Assembly (NCBI RefSeq): GCF_022761115.1
Contig: NZ_JAKWJS010000010.1
Coordinates: 44,328-108,327 of the forward strand
From: Dyella sp. RRB7
GTDB lineage: Bacteria; Pseudomonadota; Gammaproteobacteria; Xanthomonadales; Rhodanobacteraceae
Reading direction: 5' to 3'
Length of the DNA stretch: 64,000 nucleotides
This document shows, in pieces, positions 1 through 7,945 of this stretch. A model generated the notes under the pieces. That model saw nothing but the letters and a program-made list of their open reading frames with translations. It did no database searches and had not been told where the DNA came from. The stretch's first letter is position 1. Each line of letters begins with the position of its first letter. The translations under genes and the position numbers were made by a program.

Positions 1-636
1 GACGCCATCGAGGAACTCGCGGTCATGCGAGATCACCAGCAGCGTGCCCTGGTAGCGGCGCAGCCATTCTTCCAGCCACAGCACGGCATCGAGGTCGAGA
101 TGGTTGGTGGGCTCGTCGAGCAGCAACAGTTCGGACGGCGACATCAGCGCGCGGGCCAGGTTCAGGCGCACACGCCAGCCACCGGAGAAAGCCTTCACCG
201 GCGTCTCGTGCGTTTCGGCGGCAAAGCCCAGGCCGTGCAGCAGGCGTCCGGCGCGGGCGCGGGCATCGTAGCCGTTCAACTCCTCGATGCGGTGATGGGC
301 CCGGGCCATCGCCTCGGTGTCACCGCGCGCCTGGGCGTCGAGTTCGTCGCGCAACACGGCGGCCAGTTCTTCGTCACCCCCCATCACGTATTCGATGGCC
401 GGGTCGGGCAGCGCGGGGGTCTCCTGCGCCACCGAGGCCATGCGCAGCCGGGCGGGCATATCCAGGTCGCCCGCATCGGGATCGACCTGCCCCTGCAGCG
501 CGGCGAACAGGCTGGACTTGCCGCAACCGTTGCGCCCGACCACACCGAGCCGCCAGCCGCTCTGGATGACCAGGTCGATATCGGAAAGCAGCAACCGGCT
601 ACCGCGACGTAGGGCGAAATGACGAAAGGAAATCAT
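1..636 (-). CDS. yheS: ABC-F family ATPase, YheS-like (5' part only)
   Basis: First 212 residues of an ABC-F protein; the rest lies beyond the window edge. ABC-F proteins have two ATPase domains and no membrane domain, and act on the ribosome. The first ATPase domain shows Walker A GRNGCGKSS, signature FSGGWRVRLNLARAL, Walker B LLLLDEPTNHLD and the H-switch VISHDREFL. The opening MISFRHFALRRGSRLLL and the QETPALP segment resemble E. coli YheS more than Uup or EttA. The start ATG at 636-634 gives the expected N-terminus with no extension. The exact ribosomal role of YheS-type members is not well defined. Confidence 0.9.
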   Translation of the reverse strand, partial: MISFRHFALRRGSRLLLSDIDLVIQSGWRLGVVGRNGCGKSSLFAALQGQVDPDAGDLDMPARLRMASVAQETPALPDPAIEYVMGGDEELAAVLRDELDAQARGDTEAMARAHHRIEELNGYDARARAGRLLHGLGFAAETHETPVKAFSGGWRVRLNLARALMSPSELLLLDEPTNHLDLDAVLWLEEWLRRYQGTLLVISHDREFLDGV

Positions 637-795
637 GAAGGAAAGCTTATCCGGACCGGGCATGCTGTCGCCCGCAGCCGCCCATCATACCGGGAGCGAA
701 TGCCCACCCGATCGCATTGCCCGCAGGTGCTCGTGGAATAGCCGGTGGGCTTCTGCTAAAACGGCGGGGTAACGCCTTGTGCGGAGAGGGGACCC

Positions 796-1146
796 GTGAA
801 CAAGTACAGCATCAGCAAGTTCAGTATCGGCCTGTCCATGATCGCGCTGCTGGCCGGGGCCTCCGCGCCCGCCATGGCGCGCGCGGAAGACGTGCTCATC
901 AACCGCGTGCAGCAGGAAAAGGGCATGGACCTGCCCGCCCGCGGCCTGAGCATGGACCAGGTCGAAAAGAAGTACGGCGCACCGCAGCGCAAGTTGGCGC
1001 CTCGCGGCGGCGACAGCGCCAAGCATCCGGTGATCAACCGCTGGGATTACTCGAACTTCATCGTGTACTTCGAGAACAGCCACGTGATCCACGCCGTGCT
1101 CAATACGCCGGCGGGCAACAACACCAACCCGGGCTCGGCCAACTGA
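796..1146 (+). CDS. Small exported protein with BamE-like fold signature
   Basis: 116 residues. A GTG start is preceded by a strong GGAGAGGGG ribosome site. The N-terminus is a Sec signal peptide (hydrophobic core about residues 12-27, likely cleavage after AMARA). The mature part has the layout of SmpA/OmlA/BamE domains: a glycine turn then a helix (GLSMDQVEKKYGAP), followed by strands (NRWDYSNFIVYF). There is no lipobox, so it is probably soluble in the periplasm. It stands alone and is followed by a strong terminator. The fold assignment is inference from the pattern; the function is unknown. Confidence 0.75.
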   Translation: MNKYSISKFSIGLSMIALLAGASAPAMARAEDVLINRVQQEKGMDLPARGLSMDQVEKKYGAPQRKLAPRGGDSAKHPVINRWDYSNFIVYFENSHVIHAVLNTPAGNNTNPGSAN

Positions 1147-1158
1147 TCCAGCGCCATC

Positions 1159-1199
1159 CGCCAGCGCGGCCCGTGGCGACACGGGCCGCGCTGGCGTTT
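1159..1199 (+). terminator. Intrinsic terminator after the BamE-like gene
   Basis: A perfect 17-bp inverted repeat (arms 1159-1175 and 1180-1196, GCGA loop) is followed by TTT. It lies 13 bases after the stop codon of the upstream gene. The stem is very strong but the T tract is short. Confidence 0.7.
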
Positions 1200-1294
1200 C
1201 CGGCTCCCTGACGCCGCATCGTTTACACTTCGCATCCCACGCGGCACGCCACTGGCGACGGGCCGCTTTCCCCGATGCAAGAGAACTGCCTACG

Positions 1295-2329
1295 ATGACC
1301 GACCATAGCCTGCGCCTGCCCGCGGAATGGGAGCCGCAATCGGCCGTACTGATCGCCTGGCCGCACGCCGGCACCGACTGGGCCGCGCGCCTGGCCGAGG
1401 TGGAAACCACCTACGTGGCGCTGGCCGCCGCGGTCACCCGCTTCCAGCCACTGATTATCGTGGTGGCCAGCAACGAGCTGCGTCTTCGCGTGCAGGCCCT
1501 GCTGACCGGCGAAGGGGTGGACCTGTCCAAGATCCGCTTCGTCGAACTTCCCTATGACGACACCTGGCTGCGCGATTCGGGCCCCATCACGCTCAAGGCC
1601 GACGACGGCGCCTTCCAGCTCACCGATTTCCGCTTCACCGGCTGGGGCGGCAAATTCGGCGCCGAGCAGGATGATGCGCTGGTCGCCGGGCTGGTCCATG
1701 AGGGCGTGTTCGGCAAGGCCGCGCACCAGCGCATCGACTGGGCCCTGGAAGGCGGCGGCATCGAGAGCGACGGCGCCGGTACCGTGCTGACCACCTGGCG
1801 CTGCCTGGTCCAGCGTCATCCCGAGCAATCGCGCGCGGACATGAGCAAGATCCTCGCCGACAGCCTGCATGCCAAGCGCGTGCTGTGGCTGGACTACGGC
1901 TACCTCGAAGGCGACGACACCGACGCGCACATCGACACGCTGGCCCGCTTCGCCCCGGGCGACCGCATCGTGTACCAGGCCTGTGACGATGCCAGCGATG
2001 CGCACCATGAGGAACTCACCCGCATGGGCGAAGAACTGGCCGCGCTGCGCACGCCGGATGGCCGCCCCTACCAGCTCTATCCGCTGCCGTGGGCACGCCC
2101 GATCATCGACGAGGGGCGCCGCCTGGCCGCCTCCTACGCCAATTACCTGATCGTCAACGGCGCCGTGCTGGTGCCGGCCTATGGCGACATGGCCGACGAC
2201 GAAGCCGCACGCATCATCGGCGAGGCGCACCCGGGCCGCGAAATCGTGCAGGTGCCCTGCCGCCCGCTGATCTGGCAGAACGGCAGCCTGCACTGCATCA
2301 CCATGCAGTTGCCGGCAGGCATCGTCTAA
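1295..2329 (+). CDS. aguA: Agmatine deiminase
   Basis: 344 residues, the usual length for bacterial agmatine deiminase (agmatine iminohydrolase). It converts agmatine to N-carbamoylputrescine plus ammonia in the cytoplasm, the first step of the ADC route to putrescine. Visible family features are PAEWEPQSAVLIAWPH at the start, DDTWLRDSGP near residue 87, the LEGGGIESDG block, and the C-terminal NGSLHCITMQ with catalytic Cys334. The next gene downstream encodes the enzyme for the following step. A REP-like palindrome separates the two. A speA gene is not in the window. Confidence 0.94.
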   Translation: MTDHSLRLPAEWEPQSAVLIAWPHAGTDWAARLAEVETTYVALAAAVTRFQPLIIVVASNELRLRVQALLTGEGVDLSKIRFVELPYDDTWLRDSGPITLKADDGAFQLTDFRFTGWGGKFGAEQDDALVAGLVHEGVFGKAAHQRIDWALEGGGIESDGAGTVLTTWRCLVQRHPEQSRADMSKILADSLHAKRVLWLDYGYLEGDDTDAHIDTLARFAPGDRIVYQACDDASDAHHEELTRMGEELAALRTPDGRPYQLYPLPWARPIIDEGRRLAASYANYLIVNGAVLVPAYGDMADDEAARIIGEAHPGREIVQVPCRPLIWQNGSLHCITMQLPAGIV

Positions 2330-2353
2330 GGAAAGTCTGAATAAGTGCCTGCC

Positions 2354-2381
2354 CGTCATTCCCGCGAAAGCGGGGCTGACG
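2354..2381. repeat. REP-like palindrome, copy A
   Basis: Inverted repeat of the form CGTCA-TT-CCCGC-GAAA-GCGGG-GC-TGACG, 25 bases after the aguA stop. Two related copies lie at 49058-49085 and 57824-57851. This copy has diverged in the TT/GC interior pairs. Confidence 0.7.
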
Positions 2382-2469
2382 GACTCGGACCGCCAAGGTC
2401 CTCTTCATAGAGCATCCGCTAGACTTCGCGTCCTGCCTTCGCCGGCAGCCGCCATCAGAGAACACGCCG

Positions 2470-3360
2470 ATGACCCGCAAGACCCTCAAAGTCGCCCTGC
2501 TGCAGGAAACCGATCGCGGCAGCCGCGACGCCAACCTCGATGCCATCGAAGCCGGCCTGCGCGAGGCTGCCGCCAAGGGCGCGGAGCTGGTACTGCTGCA
2601 GGAGCTGCACAACGGCCCGTATTTCTGCCAGCGCGAGTCGGTGGACGAGTTCGAGCTGGCCGAGACCATCCCCGGCTATAGCACCGCGCGCATCGGCAAG
2701 CTGGCCGAAGAGCTGAAGCTGGTGATCGTCGCCTCGCTGTTCGAAAAGCGCGCCACCGGCCTGTATCACAACACCGCGGTGGTGTTCGACCGCTCCGCGG
2801 CGATCGCCGGCAAGTACCGCAAGATGCACATCCCCGACGATCCGGCGTTCTATGAGAAGTTCTACTTCACCCCGGGCGACCTCGGCTTCGATCCCATCGA
2901 CACCTCGGTGGGTCGCTTGGGCGTACTGGTGTGCTGGGACCAGTGGTACCCGGAGGCCGCGCGCCTGATGGCGCTGGCCGGTGCCGAGCTGCTGCTTTAT
3001 CCCACCGCCATCGGCTGGGACCCGCAGGACGACCAGGCCGAGAAAGACCGCCAGCGCGAGGCCTGGATCACCGTGCAGCGCGGCCATGCCGTGGCCAACG
3101 GCCTGCCGCTGCTGTCGTGCAACCGCACCGGCTATGAAGCCGACGCCGCCGGCGTGGGCAACGGTATCCGGTTCTGGGGCACCAGCTTCGTGGCCGGGCC
3201 GCAGGGTGAATTCCTGGCCCAGGCCGGCACCGACCAGCGCGAACTGCTGGTGGTGGATGTCGACATGGCGCGCAGCGAACACGTGCGCCGCATCTGGCCG
3301 TTCCTGCGTGACCGCCGCATCGATGCCTATGGCGACCTGCTCAAGCGCTTCCGCGACTGA
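2470..3360 (+). CDS. aguB: N-carbamoylputrescine amidase
   Basis: 296 residues, nitrilase (carbon-nitrogen hydrolase) superfamily. It hydrolyses N-carbamoylputrescine to putrescine, CO2 and ammonia. The catalytic triad is visible: Glu in LLQELHNGPYFCQ, Lys in GKYRKMHIPDD and Cys in VLVCWDQWYPEAAR. The FCQ and PTAIGWDPQD segments are typical of AguB rather than general nitrilases. It follows aguA on the same strand after 140 bases. Together they give a complete agmatine-to-putrescine pathway. Confidence 0.94.
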   Translation: MTRKTLKVALLQETDRGSRDANLDAIEAGLREAAAKGAELVLLQELHNGPYFCQRESVDEFELAETIPGYSTARIGKLAEELKLVIVASLFEKRATGLYHNTAVVFDRSAAIAGKYRKMHIPDDPAFYEKFYFTPGDLGFDPIDTSVGRLGVLVCWDQWYPEAARLMALAGAELLLYPTAIGWDPQDDQAEKDRQREAWITVQRGHAVANGLPLLSCNRTGYEADAAGVGNGIRFWGTSFVAGPQGEFLAQAGTDQRELLVVDVDMARSEHVRRIWPFLRDRRIDAYGDLLKRFRD

Positions 3361-3454
3361 GGCCTGACGCTTCGCCCCGCGGTCGGCGACGCGGCTTGTG
3401 CTGCGCCCCTGCCATCCCCATGCAGTGATTTACTCCGCCAGACCGACGCCACGC

Positions 3455-4687
3455 ATGAGCCTGCCCGATATCGCCGATTCCCTGCCCCCCGTGCTGCGCG
3501 ACCAGCCCATTGAACGCGTGACGCGGGACGGCGTGGAATACGTCGTGCTGGGCACGGCCCACGTCTCACGCGCCAGCGTGGAGGCGGTGGAGGCGCTGCT
3601 GGCGCATGAGACTTTCGATGCCGTCGCGGTGGAATTGTGCGACAGCCGCGCGCAGGGCATGCGCGATCCGGATGCGTTCAAGCAGATGGACCTGTTCCAG
3701 GTGATCCGCCAGGGCAAGGCCGGCATGGTAGCGGCCAGCCTGGTGCTGTCCTCGTTCCAGAAACGACTGGCCGAGCAATACGGCATCCAGCCCGGCGCCG
3801 AGATGAAGGCGGCGATGGATGGCGCCGACCAGCGCGCGCTGCCCACCTGGCTGGTGGACCGCGAAGTCGGCACCACCTTGCGGCGCGCCTGGCACAGCGT
3901 GGGCTTCTGGCAACGCTTCGGCCTGCTCGGCGGCCTCATTGCCAGCGTGTTCGAACGTCAGGCGATCGAAGAATCGGAAATCGAAAAGCTCAAGCAAGGC
4001 GACATGCTGGAGAGCGCCTTCAGCGAATTCGCCACCAACTCGGCGCCGCTCTACCGCAGCCTGATCGGCGAACGCGATGCCTACATGGCCGCGCGCCTGC
4101 GCGAACAAGCCACCCGGGCCGGCTTTGGCGAAGGCCGCCGCGTGCTGGTAGTGATCGGCGCCGGCCACCTCAAGGGCCTGTGCGAACTGCTGCGCACCCA
4201 GCAGCGCGATCCATCCGTCGAGGCGGCCGAGCTGGCCGCGCTGCCACCCAAGGCGCGCTGGCCCAAATGGCTGGCCCTCGGCCTGGTGCTGGCCGTGTTT
4301 GTCGCCATCGGCTTCGCCTTCCATCGCGATACCTCGCTGGGCACGGCCGCCTTGCGTGACTGGATTCTCTACACCGGCTGCTTCTCGGCGCTGGGCGCCA
4401 TCATCGCCGGCGCGCATCCGCTCAGCATCCTGGCCGCGTTTATCGCTGCGCCCATCAAGCCCTTCCGCCCCGGCATTCCTTCCGGCGGCATCAGCGCCAT
4501 GGTCGAGGCGTGGGTGCGCCGTCCGCGCGTGGCCGACTTCGAGACGCTACGCGACGACATCGGCCACTGGAGCGGCTGGTGGAAGAACCGCGTGGCGCGC
4601 ACGCTGCTCAACTTCTTCCTGGTCAGCTTCGGCACCATCATCGGCGAGTACACCGCCGGCATTCATATCTTCAAGAGCCTGTTCTGA
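3455..4687 (+). CDS. TraB/PrgY-family membrane protein
   Basis: 410 residues from the ATG at 3455; an in-frame start at 3398 would add 19 unlikely residues. The soluble N-terminal TraB domain carries VLGTAHVSRAS and the downstream VAVELCDSRAQGM motif. The C-terminal third has several membrane segments, starting near LALGLVLAVFVAIGFAF and ending with LLNFFLVSFGTIIGEYTAGI. The domain belongs to a fold including PrgY (pheromone shutdown) and Tiki-like proteases, but the role of these housekeeping bacterial members is unknown. The next gene is convergent. Confidence 0.82.
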   Translation: MSLPDIADSLPPVLRDQPIERVTRDGVEYVVLGTAHVSRASVEAVEALLAHETFDAVAVELCDSRAQGMRDPDAFKQMDLFQVIRQGKAGMVAASLVLSSFQKRLAEQYGIQPGAEMKAAMDGADQRALPTWLVDREVGTTLRRAWHSVGFWQRFGLLGGLIASVFERQAIEESEIEKLKQGDMLESAFSEFATNSAPLYRSLIGERDAYMAARLREQATRAGFGEGRRVLVVIGAGHLKGLCELLRTQQRDPSVEAAELAALPPKARWPKWLALGLVLAVFVAIGFAFHRDTSLGTAALRDWILYTGCFSALGAIIAGAHPLSILAAFIAAPIKPFRPGIPSGGISAMVEAWVRRPRVADFETLRDDIGHWSGWWKNRVARTLLNFFLVSFGTIIGEYTAGIHIFKSLF

Positions 4688-4735
4688 AGACACGGCCATC
4701 GCCCCGGCTTTCACCAGGGCGATGGCAAGCGGCTT

Positions 4736-5899
4736 TCAGTGCGCCCGCAACGACTGATCGAGCACGTCCAGCAGTTCCTCGTTGCGGTCCAGGCTGTGCT
4801 CCCAATACATCACTCCACCCAGGCCCTTCGCCTTGACGAAGGCCGCCTTGGCGCGCAGTGACTGGGGATCTTCATAGGTGATGAAGGTGTGGGTGGCGGC
4901 ATTCCACAAATACGGCGCCTGCGCCCGTGCATCCCAGTGCCGCACATAGCCGTTCTTGTCGATGTCGTTGGCGACCAGTTCGCTCCATGACGGCGAGCCC
5001 TCGTACTTGGCGTACTTCTGTTGCAAGCCATCGTGCTGCGGATCGACGCCGGTGAAGGCACGCCCATAGAACGCGACACCGAGATTGAGCTTCTTCGCCG
5101 GCACGCCCGCCGCCAGGAATTGCGCGACGGCCTTGTCGCCCGCACGGTCATCTCCTGGGGCAAGCGTCGACAGGTGCAGTCCCGCGTGATGGCCCGTGGT
5201 GGGCGTGAGGCTGTTGTGGAAGTCGTAGGTCATCAGGTTGATCCAGTCGAGCGAGCGCCCCACCCGCTCCAGCTCGATGCCCTGCACGAACTCGCCATCG
5301 GCTGCGGCAATGGTCAACAGGTAATGGCGACCGCCATGGGCGGCACCGAACTGGTCCAGCCGCGCACGCAGGGTTTCCAGCAGCAGGCTGAAATTGCGCC
5401 GGTCTTCCGGCCGGTGGCTGATGCCGGCACCCGGCAGCGTGGGGTATTCCCAATCGAGATCGACGCCGTCGACATCGTATTTGTCGATCAACGCGGCGGC
5501 GCTGTCGGCCATGCGCTGGCGGGTGGCATCGGTCAGCGCCACGTCGGAAAAATAATCCGCGCCCCAGCCACCGATGGACACCACCACTTTCAGGTTCGGG
5601 TTGCTCTTGCGCAGGCCCACCAAGGCGGCCAACGTTTGATCCGCCGTGGGACTGGGCAAAACCACATCGCCCTTGGGCTCGAGTCGCGCGAAGGCGTAAT
5701 TGACGACGTCGAGCTTGTTCGCGCTCACCGTCGGCAGGGGCTTGGCATCGGCCACGTATCCGACGATGCGATAGTGCGCCGAGGCATCGGCCGCGAAAGC
5801 CGGTGTGCCGCTCCCGAACATGCCCAGTACCAGCAGCGGCAAGGCAAGCCCGCGCCATCTGCTACGGCCGCGCGGCCACCCATGATTCCCCTTCGACAT
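4736..5899 (-). CDS. Secreted GH18 chitinase-like glycosidase
   Basis: 387 residues from the ATG at 5899, which has a GGGAGAGGG ribosome site. An upstream in-frame ATG at 5953 would put 18 charged residues before the signal peptide. Sec signal peptide (hydrophobic LALPLLVLGMFG), cleaved near AFAADA. The GH18 TIM barrel shows VVVSIGGWG on strand 3 and the DxxDxDxE catalytic motif D144-G-V-D147-L-D149-W-E151, with Glu151 as acid/base. MTYDFHNSL and the final GGVMYWEHSLD fit active GH18 enzymes. No chitin-binding domain is visible. Likely substrate is chitin or a chito-oligosaccharide. Confidence 0.88.
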   Translation of the reverse strand: MSKGNHGWPRGRSRWRGLALPLLVLGMFGSGTPAFAADASAHYRIVGYVADAKPLPTVSANKLDVVNYAFARLEPKGDVVLPSPTADQTLAALVGLRKSNPNLKVVVSIGGWGADYFSDVALTDATRQRMADSAAALIDKYDVDGVDLDWEYPTLPGAGISHRPEDRRNFSLLLETLRARLDQFGAAHGGRHYLLTIAAADGEFVQGIELERVGRSLDWINLMTYDFHNSLTPTTGHHAGLHLSTLAPGDDRAGDKAVAQFLAAGVPAKKLNLGVAFYGRAFTGVDPQHDGLQQKYAKYEGSPSWSELVANDIDKNGYVRHWDARAQAPYLWNAATHTFITYEDPQSLRAKAAFVKAKGLGGVMYWEHSLDRNEELLDVLDQSLRAH

Positions 5900-6006
5900 A
5901 CCCTCTCCCTTTCGTTTGTATCCGGCACGGCCAAGCCGCGCATCCGAGTGCATCTAGCGACCATCGTGAACCCGCTTACCGATGCAGATCAGTGGCTTGC
6001 GACATG

Positions 6007-6036
6007 TTGTCCGTTTGTGAATGCAACCACTATACT
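6007..6036 (+). promoter_or_regulatory. Predicted sigma-70 promoter for the cytochrome c pair
   Basis: TTGTCC, 18-base spacer, TATACT. The -10 matches consensus at 5 of 6 positions. It lies about 50 bases ahead of the first cytochrome start. Confidence 0.45.
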
Positions 6037-6084
6037 TTTGAGACTATTCACCATGTACCAGCCGGAATCGTGGGGACAAACTTG

Positions 6085-6408
6085 ATGACTCGACTGCAAC
6101 TGCTTGGCCTGACCGTGGCCGCAGCTCTTCTCGCCACTGCCAGTGTGCATGCCGAGGGCGACAAGAGTGCCGGACGCAAGTTGATCTACACCTGCAATGG
6201 CTGCCACGGCGTACCGGGCTATGCCAATGCGTACCCGAACTATCCGGTGCCGCGCATCGCAGGCCAGAACGAGCAGTACATCGTCAATGCCTTGCACGAG
6301 TACAAGAGCGGCGAGCGCAGCCACCCGACGATGACCGCGCAGGCGCAGAGTCTGTCCGACAAGGACATCGACGATATCGCCGCCTATCTCTCCAGCCTCG
6401 CCAAGTAA
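6085..6408 (+). CDS. Monohaem cytochrome c, class I (first of tandem pair)
   Basis: 107 residues from the ATG at 6085. Signal peptide of about 22 residues (cleavage after SVHA), then haem-attachment motif C37-N-G-C40-H41. A methionine near residue 82 in HPTMTAQAQ is a plausible sixth ligand. The short single domain resembles cytochrome c553 or half of a dihaem c4. It should be exported and loaded with haem in the periplasm as an electron carrier. Nineteen bases separate it from a second very similar gene, so they are probably co-transcribed and arose by duplication. The redox partners are not in the window. Confidence 0.88.
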   Translation: MTRLQLLGLTVAAALLATASVHAEGDKSAGRKLIYTCNGCHGVPGYANAYPNYPVPRIAGQNEQYIVNALHEYKSGERSHPTMTAQAQSLSDKDIDDIAAYLSSLAK

Positions 6409-6426
6409 GCCAAGGACCTCTAACGC

Positions 6427-6780
6427 ATGAAACGTGCGCTCACCCTGCTTTCATTCGGCGCCGTGCTGGCGTTCGCTTCCACCCAGCTGCTGGCCGCCGG
6501 CAACATCGAGAACGGCAAGCAAAAGGCCGCCACCTGCTTCGCCTGCCACGGCACCGACGGCAATGCGGTCGATCCGCAGTACCCGCGCCTGGCCGGCCAG
6601 TACAACGAGTACATCCAGCAGGCCTTGCACGAATACAAGACCGGCCAGCGCGACAACGCGATCATGAAGGGCTTCGTCGCCACACTGTCCGACCAGGACA
6701 TCCAGGATGTCGCCGCCTACTTCTCGAGCCTGCCGACCAAGCTCGATACCCTGCAAGGCCACATCCAGGGCGACAAGTAA
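6427..6780 (+). CDS. Monohaem cytochrome c, class I (second of tandem pair)
   Basis: 117 residues with a signal peptide to about residue 23 (cleavage after LLAA) and haem motif C37-F-A-C40-H41, at the same position as in the upstream protein. The YPRLAGQYNEYIQQALHEYKTG segment matches PVPRIAGQNEQYIVNALHEYKSG next door. The methionine in NAIMKGF is the likely axial ligand. The spacing and similarity to c4 halves suggest a dihaem-like function carried by two polypeptides. A terminator follows 25 bases after the stop. Confidence 0.88.
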   Translation: MKRALTLLSFGAVLAFASTQLLAAGNIENGKQKAATCFACHGTDGNAVDPQYPRLAGQYNEYIQQALHEYKTGQRDNAIMKGFVATLSDQDIQDVAAYFSSLPTKLDTLQGHIQGDK

Positions 6781-6805
6781 TCGCCTTCGCTGTTCCGGCA
6801 TGAGC

Positions 6806-6838
6806 AAGAAGGCGCGCTTGAAGCGGGCCTTCTTTTTG
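6806..6838 (+). terminator. Intrinsic terminator after the cytochrome pair
   Basis: Stem AAGAAGGC (6806-6813) with GCCTTCTT (6827-6834), followed by TTT. It may serve both strands, because nfuA ends convergently 17 bases further on. Confidence 0.75.
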
Positions 6839-6855
6839 ACCGAGGGCCGAGCCGC

Positions 6856-7464
6856 CTAACCTAGCGCCGACTGCCCTTCGTGCTTCTTGTAGTACGGATT
6901 GCTGCCGCCGCTGTGATCGGTGGCATCGCGCACCTCGGTGATCTCGGGCACGCGCTCACGCAGCGTCTTCTCCACGCCGTTCTTCAAGGTGACGTCGACC
7001 ATGCCGCAGCCATGGCAGCCGCCACCGAACTGCAGCAGCACCACGCCGTTGGCGTCCACTTCCAGCAGGCTCACGCGCCCGCCATGCGAGGCGATCTTGG
7101 GATTGACCTCCGCCTCCAGCACGTAGCGCACCCGTTCGATCAGGCCGGCTTCCTGCCCCGGGATCTCGCCCTTGATGCGCGGTGCACGAATATTGAGCTG
7201 GCCACCCGTAGCGTTCGTCTCGAAATCGATGGTGGCATCTTCCAGCCAGCGGGCGCTGTCGCCTTCGACGTGGAATTCAAAGCCGTCGCAAACGATGGTC
7301 CATTCCTGGCCGGTCAGTTCATCCGGCTCCACGAACTCCAGTTCGCAATTGGCCGCGGGGGTGCCCGGGGCGGTCACGCGCAAACGGATGCCCAGCCCGT
7401 CAATGCCTTGCTGGGACAGCAGCCGCAGGAAATGCCGCTGTGCGCGCTCTGAAATATCAATCAT
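6856..7464 (-). CDS. nfuA: Fe-S biogenesis protein NfuA
   Basis: 202 residues from the ATG at 7464 (MIDISERAQRHF); in-frame starts further upstream give a non-homologous basic extension. The N-terminal half is a degenerate A-type (IscA-like) domain. The C-terminal NifU domain carries FGGGC150-HGC153-GMVD, the CxxC that binds a 4Fe-4S cluster shared between two subunits. It delivers clusters to apoproteins, especially under oxidative stress or iron limitation. Length and motif spacing match E. coli NfuA. The C-terminal NPYYKKHE tail fits gammaproteobacterial members. Confidence 0.95.
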   Translation of the reverse strand: MIDISERAQRHFLRLLSQQGIDGLGIRLRVTAPGTPAANCELEFVEPDELTGQEWTIVCDGFEFHVEGDSARWLEDATIDFETNATGGQLNIRAPRIKGEIPGQEAGLIERVRYVLEAEVNPKIASHGGRVSLLEVDANGVVLLQFGGGCHGCGMVDVTLKNGVEKTLRERVPEITEVRDATDHSGGSNPYYKKHEGQSALG

Positions 7465-7603
7465 GTCTACTCCAACTAAACCCCGGCCAGGCCGGGAATA
7501 CAGCACCATTTTAGTCCTGTTTCGTCTTCGCTGCTTGCTTTTGACTTTTGCGCGCCAAGCTTCGACGCTTCGCACCTTTCTCTTCAGCACGGAATCCTTC
7601 GCC

Positions 7604-7945
7604 ATGAGCCTCAGCCAACTCGCCAGTCAGCACTGCACGCCGCGCAAGGGCAAGGAACACGCGCTGGATGCGTCCAAGGTCACCGAGCTGCTCGGGTCGC
7701 TGCCGGGCTGGCAGGTCAGCCATGACGGCAAGGCCATCATCAAGGACTTCACGTTCCACGACTTCCACCATACGCTCGGCTTTATCAATGCGGTGGGCTT
7801 CATGGCCAACCAAGAAGACCATCATCCGGACCTGGAAGCCGGCTACGGTCATTGCCAGGTGCTATGGTCGACCCACGACGTCGGCGGGCTCTCGCTCAAT
7901 GACTTCATCTGCGCTGCGCGTGTCGAGGCCTTGCTCGAGCGTTGA
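7604..7945 (+). CDS. phhB: Pterin-4a-carbinolamine dehydratase
   Basis: 113 residues, full length for the PCD/DCoH family. It dehydrates 4a-hydroxytetrahydrobiopterin, recycling the pterin cofactor of phenylalanine hydroxylase. The active-site histidines lie in HDFHHTLGF and QEDHHPDLEAGY, followed by VLWSTHDVGGLSLND. Phenylalanine hydroxylase itself is not in the window. The stop codon overlaps the TTG start of the next gene. Confidence 0.92.
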   Translation: MSLSQLASQHCTPRKGKEHALDASKVTELLGSLPGWQVSHDGKAIIKDFTFHDFHHTLGFINAVGFMANQEDHHPDLEAGYGHCQVLWSTHDVGGLSLNDFICAARVEALLER

